Of a stretch of 64,000 nt of DNA, positions 26,501 through 38,010 are shown piece by piece (the first letter of the stretch is position 1; each line of letters opens with the position of its first letter). The DNA is taken from assembly GCA_036365145.1 (NCBI GenBank), contig JAEOAD010000015.1:1178001-1242000 (forward strand). The letters run 5' to 3'. Source of the stretch: Orientallactaga sibirica (Eukaryota > Chordata > Mammalia > Rodentia > Dipodidae). Below the pieces are notes generated by a model that worked only from the letters and a program-made list of their open reading frames with translations, did not search any database and had not been told where the DNA came from. The position numbers and the translations under genes are program-made.

Positions 26501-28140
26501 GCATGGAACAGAAGGATGATCCATTCCTTAGGTAAAGGTCAACACGAGCATTGCACATAGGAATATTCCATTCATTAGGTAAAGATAAAAACATCCATTG
26601 CACAGAGGAATCATCCTTTCCTTTGGTAAAGTTAAACACCTGCATTGAACATAGGCATCTTCCATTTCTTAGGTAATAGTAAACCCTGTGCAATGCACAG
26701 AGGATCATCCCATTCCTTAGGTAAAGGTAAACACCTGCCTTGCACAGTGGGATCATCCATTCCTTAGGTAAAGGTGAACAACTGCATTGTACAGGAGTCA
26801 ATCCATTCCTTGGGAAAAGGTCAAACACCTGCATTTAACAGAGGTGACATTGATTATTTAGGTAAAGATCAACACCTCCATTGCCCAGAGGGATCATCCA
26901 TACCGTAGGTAAAGGTAAACACCTGCATTGCACAGAAGGATCATCCATTCCTTAGGTGAAGGACAACACCTGAAATACACAGAGGGATCTTCCATTCATT
27001 AGGTAAAGATAACCACCTCCATTTCACAGAGGAATCATCCATTCATTAGGTAACAGTAAACACCTGCATTGAGCATAGGCTTATTCATTCCTTAGGTAAT
27101 AGTAAAACCTGAAATGCACAGAGAAATCCTCCCATTCCTTTGCATAAACTTAAATACCTGCATGTAACAGGGGATCATCCATTCTGTAGGTAAATATAAA
27201 CACCTGCTTTTCACAGAGTGATCATCCATTCCTTATGTAAAGGTGAACACCTGCATTGCATAAAGGGAACATCTAATCCTCAGGTAATGATCAACACCTG
27301 CATTGAACAGAGGATCATCCATTCCTTAAGTAAAGGTCAACACCTGCATTGCACTCAGGAAACATCCATTAGTTTCGTAAAAGGTAAACACCTGCAATGC
27401 ACAGAAGGATATTCCATTCCTTAAGTAAATGTAAACACCTGCATTGCACAGAGGGATCATCCATACTTTAAGTAAATGTAAAACCTGCGATGATCAGAGG
27501 GATCATCCTTCCTTAAGTAAATGTAAAACCTGCGTTGAAATCAGTTATGAGCCATTCCTTAGGTAAATGTAAAGACTGCATTGGAACACAGGGATCATCC
27601 ATTCCTTATATAACAGAAAACACCTGCTTTGAAAAGAGGGATCATCCAATCCTTAGGTAAAGATCAACAACTGCATTGAACAGAGGGATCATCCAATTCC
27701 TTATGTAAATGTCAACACCTGCATTGCAAGAGGGATTATCCATTCCTTAGGTAAAGGTAAACACGTGCATTGCACAGAGGATCATCCATTCCTTAGGTAA
27801 CTGTAAACACCTGCATTGAACAGAGGATCATCCATTCCTTAGAAAATGTGAAAACCTGCATTGAACAGAGGACTCATCTATTCTCTAGGTAAAGTCAACA
27901 ACTGCATTGCACAGAGGATCATCCCATAACGTAGGTAAAGGTAAACACCTGCATTACACTGAGGGTTCATCAATTCCTTAGGTATTGGTAAACACCTGCA
28001 TTGAACAGAGGTATCATCCATTCCTCATATAACGGTAAATGCCTGCATTGAACAGAGGGATCATCTATTCCTTAGATAAAGGTAAACACCTGCATTGCAT
28101 AGATCCTTTCATCGATAAACATTCCTTACAGAGGTCCAAA
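26501..28140. repeat. ~1.65-kb satellite block, damaged tandem copy
   Basis: Second copy of 24861-26500 with the same private variants but many single-base losses, mostly GAGGATC for GAGGGATC (26699, ~27308, ~27779, ~27823, ~27912). Near 28090-28140 the order collapses into a patch reading AGATCCTTTCATCGATAAAC, which fits no monomer well. Confidence 0.75.
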
Positions 28141-28660
28141 GTCAACACCTGCATGGAACAGAAGGATCATCCATTCCTTAGGTAAAGGTCAACACGAGCA
28201 TTGCACAGAGGAAAATTCCATTCATTAGGTAAAGATAAACACATCCATTGCACAGAGGAATCATCCATTCCTTTGGTAAAAGTAAACACCTGCATTGAAC
28301 ATAGGGATCTTCCATTCCTTAGGTAATAGTAACCCCTGCAATGCACAGAGGGATCATCCATTCCTTAGGTAAAGGTAAACACCTGCCATTGCACAGAGGG
28401 ATCATCCATTCCTTTAGTCAACACCTGGAAAGGTTAAACAACTGCATTGTACAGAGGCATCATCCATTCCTTAGGTAAAAGGTCAAACCTGCATTGCACA
28501 GAGGATCATCCCATTCCTTAGGTAAAGGTCAACACCTGCCTGGCCCAGAGGGATCATCATCTTAAATGAAAACCTACAATGCACAGAGGGAACACCTTAT
28601 TGTACACACCTGCATGTTAAATCATCCATTCCTTGGGTAAAAGGCACCTGCACAGAGAGG
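28141..28660. repeat. Satellite segment with collapsed monomers
   Basis: It corresponds to clean sequence at about 21.83-22.3, 39.53-39.96 and 52.49-52.91 kb, but several units are truncated or fused. At 28412-28438 a linker and half a monomer are out of order, and 28550-28640 has lost most landmarks. Clean sequence resumes near 28660. Confidence 0.7.
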
Positions 28661-31600
28661 GATCATCCATTCCTTAGGTAAAGGTAAACACCTGCAATGA
28701 ACAGAGGGATCTTCCATTCCTTATGTAATGTTAAACACCTGCAATGCACACAGTAACATCCACTTAGGTTGTAAAAACCTGCAATGAACAGAGGGATCTT
28801 CCATTCCTTAGGTAACAGTAAACAGCTGCAATGAACAGAGGGATCTTCCATTCATTAGGTAACAGTAAACACCTGCAATGCACAGAAGGATTATTCATTC
28901 CTAAGGTAAATGTAAAAACCTGCAATGCACAGAGGGAGCATCCATTCCTTTGTTAAAGGTAAACTCCTGCCTTCATCAGAGGGATCTTCCATAACTAGGG
29001 AATAGTAAACAACCGCATTGCACAGAGGGATTATCCTTTAAGGTAAACGTCAACAGCTGCATTGCACACAGGTATCATCCATTCCTTAGGTAAATTCAAC
29101 ACCTGCCTGCCCAGATGGATTATCCATTCCTTATGTAAAGGTAAACACCTGCATTGAATACAGGGATCTTCCATTCCCGAGGTAAATGTAAACACCTGCA
29201 ATGCACAGAGGGATCCTCCATTCCTTAGGGAAATGTAAACACCTGAATGAACAGAGGGATCATCCACGCCTTAGGTAAGGGTAAACACCTGAATGGCACA
29301 GAAGAATCATCCATTCCTTAAGTAGAAACCTGCGTTGAACAGAGGGATAATGCTTCCTTAGGTAAAGGTAAAGACCTATATGGAACATAGGGATCATCTA
29401 TGCCTTAGTTAAATATCAACACCTGCATTGAACAGAGGGATCATCCAATCCTTAGGTAAGTTGAAAACCTATATTGAACAGGTGTATCATTCATTACTTA
29501 GATAAATGTCAAACCTGCCTATCCAAGAGGGAAAATCCATTCCTTATATAAAGTTAAACACCTGCATTTCACAGAGTAAACAACATTTCCTTTGGTAAAG
29601 GTAAACACTTGCATTGAACAGAGAGATCTACCATTCCTTAGGTAATAGTGAAGACCTGCAATACACAGAGGGATCATCCATTCCTAAAGTAAATGTAAAC
29701 ACCTGCAATGCACAGAGCGATCATCCATTCCTTAATTAGGGTAAACACTTGCATTGCACAGAGGGTACTTTCATTCCTTCGGGTATAGTAAACACCTACA
29801 ATATGCAGAGGTATCATCGATTCCTAAGACAAATGTAAACACCTTCACTGAACAGAGGGATCATACTTTCCTTAGATAACAGTAAACACCTGCATTGAAC
29901 AAAGGGATCATCCTTTCCTTAGATAACGATAAACACCTGCATTGAACAGAGGGATATTCCATTGCTTAGGTAAAGGGCAACACCGGCCTGGCCCAGAGGG
30001 ATCATCCATTCCTTATGTAAAGGTATACACCTGCATTGTACACAGAAAAAATCCATTCATTTTGTAAAAGTAAACACCTGCATTGAACAGACGGATCATC
30101 CATTACTTAGGTAAAGGTAAACACCTGGATTGAACACAGGGATCTTCCATTCCATAGGTGATAGTAATCTCCTGCAATGAACAGAGGGATCATCCATTCC
30201 TTAGGTAAGGGTAAACACCTACATTGCCGAGACGGATCACACATTCCTTAGGTAAAGGTCAACACCTGCCTTGCACAGAGGGATCATCCATTCCTTAGGT
30301 AAAGGTCAGCTCCTGACTGGCCAATCCATACTTTATTAAAGGTAAACACCTGCATTGCACACACGGAACATCCCTTCCTTAAGTAATAGTAAACACGGGC
30401 AATACACAGAGGGATCATCAATTCCGAAGGTAAATGAAAACACCTACAATGCACAGAGGGATAGTCTATTCCTTAGGTAAAAGTATACACCTGCATTGCA
30501 CCAGGGTATCATCCATTCCTTAAGTAAAGGTAGAAACCTGGATTGAAGAGAGGGATCATCCTTCTTCAGTTAAAGATAGACACCTGCAATGCACAGAGGG
30601 ATCATCCATTCCTAAGACAAATATAAACACCTGCAATGCACAGAGTGCTCATCCATTACTTAGGACAAGCTAAAAACCTGCATTGCACAGAGGGATCATC
30701 CATTCCTTAGGTAACTGTAAACAGCTGCATTGAACAGAGGGATCATCCATTCTTTATATAAGTGTAAGCACCTGCTTTGAACAGAGGGATCATCTATTCC
30801 TTAGGTCAAGATCAACACCTGGTTTGCACAGAGTGATCGTATCTTTCCTTAGATAACGGTAAACACCTGCATTGAACAGAGGGATCATGCATTCCTTAGG
30901 TAATGATAAACAACTGTATTTTACAGAGGGATCATCCATTCCTTAGGTTTAGGACAACACCTGAATTGCACAGAGGGATCATCCCTTCCTTAATTAATGA
31001 TCAACACCAGCATTGAACAGAGGGATCATCCATTCCTTAGGCAATGGTAAGCACCTGCATTGAACAGAGGGATCATCCATTCCTTAGGTAAATGTAAACA
31101 CCTGCCTTGCACAGAGGCATCATCTATTCCTTAGTATAGGTGAACAACTGCAGTGCACGGAGGGATCATCCAATCCTTAGGTAAGTTCAACAACTGCCTT
31201 GAACAGATGTGTCATTCATTCCTTAAGGAAATGTCAACACCTGCCTGTCCGAGAGGGATCATCCCTTCCTTATGTAAAGGTAAACGCCTGCATTGCACAC
31301 AGGAAACACCAGTTCTTTGGTAAAGGTAAACACCTGCATTGAACAGACAAATCGTCCATTGCTTAGTTAAAGGTAAACACCTGTATTGACAAGAGGAATC
31401 TTCTAATCCATAGGTAATAGTAAACACCTGAACTGCACAGAGGGATCCTCCATTCTTAGGTAAAGGTAATCACCTGCATTGAACAGAGGTGTCATATATT
31501 CCTTAGGTAAAGGCCAACATATTCATTGCACAGGGGCATCATCCATTCCTTAGGTAAAGGTCAAAACCTGCATTGCACAGAGGGATCATCCATTCCTTAG

Positions 31601-32418
31601 GTATAGGACAACACCTATATTGCACAGAGGGATCATGCATTCCTTAAATTAAGATCAACGCCTGCATGGAACAGAGGAATCATCCATTCCTTAGGTAATG
31701 GTAAACACCTGCAATGCACAAGGGATGATCCATTCCTAAGACAAATATAAATACCTCCAATGCACAGAGGGATCATCTATTCCTTAGGTCAAGCTAAAAA
31801 CCTGCATTACACAGAGGGATCATCCATTCCTTAGGCAATGGGAAACACCTGCATTGAACAGAGGGATCATACATTCCTTAGATAATGGTAAACAACTGCC
31901 TTGAAAAGAGGGATCACGGATTCCTTAGGTAAAGACCAACTCCTGCATTGCACAGAGGGATCATTGATTCCTTAAGTAAAGTTCAACATCTGCATTGAAC
32001 AGAAGGTCATCCATTCCTTACGTAAAGGAAAACACCTGCATTTCACAGAGGGATCTTCCATTCATTACGTAAAGATAAACACCTCCATAGCACTGATGAA
32101 TCATATTTTCCTTAGGTAAAGGTAAACGCCAGCAATGAACTTAGGCATCTTCCATTCCTTAGGTAATAATAAACACCTGCAATGCACGGAGAGATCATCA
32201 CATTCCTTACATAAACATAAACACCTGCAATGAACAGAGGAATCATTCATTCCTTAGGGAAAGGTAAACACCTGAGTTGCACAGATGGATGATCCATTCT
32301 TTACCTAAAGGTCCTCACCTGCATTTTACAGAGCGATCATCCATTCCTTAGGTAAAGGTAAAGAACTGCATTGCACAGAGAGTTCATAAATTCCTTAGGT
32401 AAAGGTCAACACCTGCCT

Positions 32419-32700
32419 GGCCAAGAAGGATCATCGATTCCTTAAGTAAAGACAATACCTGCATTTCACACAGGGAAGATCAATTCCTTAGGTAAAGGTA
32501 AAGAACTGCATTGCACAGAGAGTTCATAAATTCCTTAGGTAGAGCTCAACACCTGCCTGGCCAAGAAGGATCATCGATTCCTTAAGTAAAGGCAATACCT
32601 GCATTTCACTCAGGGAAGATCCATTCCTTTGGTACAGGTAAAAACCTGAATTGAACAGAGGGATCTTCCATTCTTTAAGTTATAGGAAACACCTGGAATG
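32419..32700. repeat. Three-monomer tandem duplication
   Basis: GGCCAAGAAGGATCATCG occurs at 32419 and 32559, 140 bp apart, with the same flanking monomers (AGTTCATAAATTCC before, CACAGGGAAGAT or CTCAGGGAAGAT after). The same doubling is present at 46201/46340 and 59651/59791, but only a single copy exists at 10191. Confidence 0.75.
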
Positions 32701-32890
32701 CACAGAGGGATCATCCATTCCTTACGCAATGGTTAATACCTGCATTTCACAGGATCATCCATTCCTTAAGTCAAGGGAGAAACCTGCGTTGAATAGAGGG
32801 ATCATCCTTCTTCAGGTAAAGGTAAATCCCTGCGTTGAACAGAGGTATCACCCATTCCTTAGACAATATAAACACCTGCATTGAACAGAG

Positions 32891-32926
32891 GGATCATATG
32901 TTCCTTAGGGATCATATGTTCCTGAG
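32891..32926 (+). repeat. 18-bp direct repeat inside one monomer (site 2)
   Basis: GGATCATATGTTCCTTAG at 32891-32908, then a near copy at 32909-32926. The ACACCTGC-to-ACACCTGC distance across it is 61 bp (32872 to 32933). Confidence 0.88.
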
Positions 32927-33410
32927 AGATCAACACCTGCATTGCACACTGGGACCATTCCATTCATTAGGTAAAGGTAAACACTTGCATTGCACAGAGG
33001 GATCACCCATTCCTCAGGTAAATGTAAACACCAGCATTGAACATAGGCATCTTCCATTCCTTAGGTAATAGTAAACACCTGCAGTGAGCAGAGGGTCATC
33101 CCACTCCTTACATGAATGTAAAAAACTGCATTGAAAAAATGGATCATCCATTCCTTAGATAATGGTAAACACCTGGATTGAACAGAGGGATCACATATTC
33201 CTTAGGTATAGATCCACACCTACATGGCACCGGGGGATCATCCCATTACTTAGGTAAAGCTAAACACCTGCATTGCACAGAGGGATCATCAATTCCTTAG
33301 GTAAGGGTAAACACCTGTATTGCAGAGAGGGATCATCCATTCCTTAGGTAACTGTAAACACCTACATTGAAGAGAGGAATTATACATTCCTTAGATAATG
33401 GTAAACACCT

Positions 33411-33515
33411 GCATTGAACAGAGGGATCACCTGTTCCTTAGGTAAAGATCAACACCTGCATTGAACAGAGGGATCACCTGTTCCTTAGGTAAAGATCAAC
33501 ACCTGCATTGAACAG
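33411..33515 (+). repeat. Exact one-monomer tandem duplication
   Basis: GAGGGATCACCTGTTCC occurs at 33421 and 33468, exactly 47 bp apart, with identical AAAGATCAAC linkers. The equivalent places at 11.06, 34.20 and 60.65 kb have a single such monomer. Confidence 0.8.
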
Positions 33516-33659
33516 AGGGATTATGCCATTCCTTAGATAAAAACAAACACCTGCATTGCACACAGGGATCATCCATTCCTTAGGTCATGGTAAACACCTG
33601 CATTGAACAGAGGGATCATCCAATCCTTAGATAAAGGTAAACACCTGCATGGAACAGAG

Positions 33660-33695
33660 GGATCATATGTTCCTTAGGGATCATATGTTCCTGAG
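33660..33695 (+). repeat. 18-bp direct repeat inside one monomer (site 3)
   Basis: Same doubled ATATGTTCCT structure as at 32891, lying 769 bp downstream of it (about 16 monomers). The following monomers (ACTGGG or GTGGTATC, then TTGCATTGCACAGAGGG, then ATAGGCATCTTC) also repeat, so a ~0.77-kb segment was tandemly duplicated. Confidence 0.85.
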
Positions 33696-35327
33696 GGATC
33701 AACACCTGCATTGCACAGTGGTATCATCCCATTCATTAGGTAAAGGTAAACACTTGCATTGCACAGAGGGATCACCCATTGCTCAGGTAAATGTAAACAC
33801 CAGCATTGAACATAGGCATCTTCCATTCCTTAGGTAATAGTAAACACCTGCAGTGAGCAGAGTGTCATCCCACTCCTTACATGAACATAAAAAACTGCAT
33901 TGAACAAAGGGATCATCCATTCATTAGATAACAGTAAACACCTGGATTGAACAGAGGGATCACCTATTCATTAGGTAAAGATCCACACCTACATTCCACA
34001 GGGGGATCATCCCATTACTTAGGTAAAGCTAAACACCTGCATTGCACAGAGGGATCATCAATTCCTTAGGTATGGGTAAATACCTGTATTGCAGAGCGGG
34101 ATCATCCATTCCTTAGGTAACTGTAAACACCTACATTGAACAGAGGGATTATACATTCCTTAGATAACGGTAAACACCTGCATTGAACAGAGGGATCACC
34201 TGTTCCTTAGGTAAAGGTCCACACCTGCATTGACCAGAGGGATTATCCCATTCCTTAGATAAAGACAAACACCTGCATTGCACACAGGGATCATCCATTC
34301 CTTAGGTCATGGTAAACACCTGCATTGAACAGAGGGATAATCCAATCCTTAGATAAAGGTAAACACCTGCATTGAACTGAAGGATCCTCCATTCCATAGA
34401 TAAAGACAAACACCTGCCTTGCACAGAGGGATCATCCATTCCTTAGGTAGGATGTGAACACCTGAATTGCACAGAGGGATCATGAATTCCTTAGGTAAAG
34501 ATCAACACCTCCATTGAAGAGATGGATCATTCAATCCTTATGTAAAGGTCACCACCTGCATTGTACAGAGGGATCTTGCATTCCTTAGGTAAAGATCAAG
34601 ACCTGCATTGAACATAGGGATCATCCATTCCTTAGGTAATTGGAAACACCTTTATTGAACAGAGGGATCATTCATTCCTTAGATAACGGTGAACACGTGC
34701 ATTAAACAGAGGGATCCATATATTCCTTAGGTAAAGATCAACACCTGCATTGCACAGAGCGATCATACCATTCCTTAGGTAAAGTAAAACACCTGATTTG
34801 CACAGAGGGATCATCCCCTTCCTAAGCTAAAGGTCAACACCCACAATGCACATAGTGATCATCAACTCCTTAGGTAAAGTTAAATACCTGGATTGCACAG
34901 AGTGTTCATCCATTACTTCTGCAATTGTAAACACCTAAATTGAACAGAGGGATCAACCACTCTTTAGATAATGATAAACACCTGCAGTGAACTTAGGGAT
35001 AATCTATTCCTTAGTTAAAGTTCAACATCTGCATGGCACAGAATGATCATCCCATTCCTTAGGTAAAGGTAAACACCTGCATTGCACAGACGGATCATCA
35101 ATTCCTTACATTAAGATAAACACCTGCCTTACACAGAGGGATCATCCATTCCTTAGGTAACTGTGAACACCTGCATTGAACAGAGGGTTCATCTATTCCT
35201 TAGATATCAGTAAATACATGCATTGAACAGAGGATTCACCTATTCCTTAGGTAAAGATGAACACCTACATTTCACAGAGGGATCATGCCATTCCTTATGT
35301 AAAGTTCAACACCTGGATTACCCAGAG

Positions 35328-35340
35328 GGATCATCCATTC
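35328..35340 (+). repeat. Left target-site copy of SINE 1
   Basis: GGATCATCCATTC at the T-rich end of the SINE, matched at the other end by 35571-35583 with one mismatch (GTATCATCCATTC). The motif is the ordinary monomer sequence, so the duplication is read from its presence on both sides of the element. Confidence 0.75.
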
Positions 35341-35570
35341 TTTTTTTAAATTTTTTAATATTTTTTATTTATTTGAGAGAGAGAGACAGAAATAGGCAGG
35401 GAGAGAGAGAGAGAATGGGTGCGCCAGGGCCTCCAGCACTGCAAACTAACTCCAGATGCATCCACCTACTTGTGCACCTGGCTTACGTGGGTCCTGGAGA
35501 ATTGAACCTTGAACCGGGGTCCTTAGGCTCCATAGGCAAGCATTTAACCGCTAAGTCATCTCTCCAGCCC
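35341..35570 (-). mobile_element. tRNA-derived SINE, B2 superfamily-like, copy 1
   Basis: On the minus strand the element starts with GGGCTGGAGAGATGACTTAG (head at 35570) and ends in an A-rich tail (T-rich on the plus strand, 35341-35373). A pol III A box (TGACTTAGCGG, 35548-35558) and a B box (GGTTCAATTCT, 35498-35508) are visible. A CT-rich tract (GA-rich on the plus strand, 35375-35414) separates body from tail. Overlapping AATAAA signals lie at 35364-35373, a feature of rodent B2-type SINEs that also carry a polyadenylation signal. The body resembles, from memory, the dipodoid (jerboa) form rather than mouse B2. It encodes no protein; a 121-codon frame across it is accidental. Confidence 0.88.
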
Positions 35571-35583
35571 GTATCATCCATTC
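35571..35583 (+). repeat. Right target-site copy of SINE 1
   Basis: GTATCATCCATTC, one base different from the left copy. The same GGTATCATCCATTC wording occurs at the SINE-free site at 47707, so the T may be ancestral rather than a later change. Confidence 0.7.
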
Positions 35584-37911
35584 ATTAAGTAAAGGTAAAC
35601 ACCTGCCTTATACACTGGGCTCCTCCATTCCTTAGGTAACTGTAAACACCTGCATTGAACAGAGCGATTATCCATTCCTTAGATAACGGTAAACACCTGC
35701 TTTGAACAGAGGGACAATCTATTCCCCATGTAAAGATCAACACCTCCATTGCACAGAGGAATCATCCATCCCTTAGGTACAGGTAAACACCTGCATTGAC
35801 CAGAGGGATTATTCATTCCTTAGGTAAATGTAAACACCTACATTGCACAGAGGGATTATCCATTATTTATGTAATGGCAAACACCGGCATTGAACAGATG
35901 GATCTTCCATTTCTAAGATGACTGTCAACACCTGCATTGCACATAGGGATCATACCATTCCTTAGGTAAAGGTAAACACCTGCAGTGCATGGAGGGTTCA
36001 TACATTTCTTCGGTAAAGGTAAACAACTGAATGGCACAGAGGGATCATCCATTCCTTAGGTAACTGTAAACACCTGTGTTGAACAGAGGGATCATTCATC
36101 CTTAGATAACAGTAAACAACTGGTTTGAACAGAGGGCTCATTTATTCCTTAGGTAAAGATCAACACCTGCCTTGCACAGAGGTATTATCCATTCCTTATG
36201 TAATGGTAAACACATAAATTGAACAGAGGGATCACCCATTCCTTAGATAATCGTAAACACCTTCATTGAACAGAGGGATCCTCCATTCCTTAGATAATGG
36301 TAAACACCTGCATTGAACAGAGGGATCATCAATAACTTAGGTAAAGATCAACACCTGCATTGCACAGAAGGGTCATTCATTCCATAGGTAAAGGACAATA
36401 CCTGCATTCCACAGAGGGATCTTCCATTCATTAGGTAACTATAAACACGTCCATTACACAGAGGAATCATTCTTTCCTAGGTAAAGGAAACACCAGCATT
36501 GAACATAGGTATCGTCTATTCCTTTGGTAAAAGTAAGCACCTGCAATGCACCGAGGATTCATCCCATTCCTTACATAAACGTAAACACATGTATGGAACA
36601 GAGGGATCATCCATTCCTTAAGGTAAACACGTGCCTTGCCCAGAGGGATCATCCATTCCTTAGGTAAGAGGTGAAAACATGCATTGCACAGAGGGATCAT
36701 CCATTCATTATGTAAAGTTCAACACCTGCATTGAATAGAGAGATCATCCATTCCTTAGGTATAGGTCAACATATGCCAGGCCCAGAGGGATCATCCATCC
36801 ATACCTTATATAAAGGTAAACACCTGCATTGCACACAGCTAACATCAATTCCTTTGGTAAAGCTAAACACCTTCATTGAAAAGAGGGATCTTCAATTTCT
36901 TAGGTAATAGTAAACACCTGCAAAGCACAGAGGGATCATCCATTCCTTAGGTAAGGGTAAACACCTGCAATGCACAGAGGGATCATCCATTCCTAAGGCA
37001 ATTGTAAACACCTGCAATGCACAGCGGGATTATAAATTCCTTAGATGATGGTAAACACCTGCATCGAAATAAGGGATTATAATTTCCTTAGGTAAAGATC
37101 AATACCTGCATTGCACAGAGCGATATTCCCATTCGTTATTTCAAGATGAACACCTGAATTGCACAGAGGGATCACCCATTCCTTAGGTAATGGTAAACAC
37201 CTGCAATGAACGGAGGGATCATCCAATCCTTAGATAACAATAAACACCTGCATTGAACAGCGGGATCATTTATTCCTTAGGTAAAGATTCACACCTGCAT
37301 TGCACATAGGGCTCATTCATAACGTAGGTAAAGATCAACACCTGCATTGAACCGAATGATCATCCATTCCTTATGTAAAGGACAACACCTGTAATATATA
37401 GAGGGGAATTGCATTCATTAGGTAAAGATAAACACTTCCATTGCACAGAGGAATCATCCTTTAATTAGGTAAAGATAAAAACCAGCATGGAACATAGGCT
37501 TCTTCCATTCTTTAGGTAATAGAAAACATCTGCAATTCACAGAGGAATCATCCCATTCCTTAGATATCAGTAAACACATGCATGGAAAAGAGGGATCACC
37601 CATTGCTTAGGTAATGGTAAACACCTGCAAGGCACAGAGGGATCATCTGTTTCTTAGGTAAAGATCAACACCTGCATTTCACAGAGATATCATCCATTCC
37701 TTAGGTAAAGTTCAACACCTGCCTGGCCCAGAGGTATCATAAATTCCTTATGTAGTGGTAAAAACATGCATTGCACACACGGAACATCCATTCTTTGGTA
37801 AAGGGAAACACCTGACTTGAACAGAGGGATCTTCCATTCCTTAGGTAATAGTAAACCCCTGCAATGCACAGAGGGTTCATCCATTCTTTAAATAATGATA
37901 AACACGTGCAT

Positions 37912-38010
37912 TGAACAGAGGGACCTTCCATTCCTTAGATAATGGTAAACACCTGCATTGAACAGAGGGACCTTCCATTCCTTAGATTACAGTAAACACC
38001 TGCATTGAAC
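37912..38010 (+). repeat. Near-exact one-monomer tandem duplication
   Basis: GGACCTTCCATTCC occurs at 37921 and 37968, 47 bp apart, in monomers that are otherwise alike up to the next linker. The GGACC variant is uncommon elsewhere. Confidence 0.7.

Noticed and set aside
28090..28140. Possible foreign insertion around AGATCCTTTCATCGATAAAC
   Set aside because: The patch is short, contains fragments of monomer motifs and lies in the indel-rich block; a scrambled or misread monomer explains it better.
35223..35588. A 121-codon frame on the plus strand
   Set aside because: It crosses from satellite into the antisense strand of the SINE and back; the basic stretch in its middle is only the GA-rich tract of the SINE.
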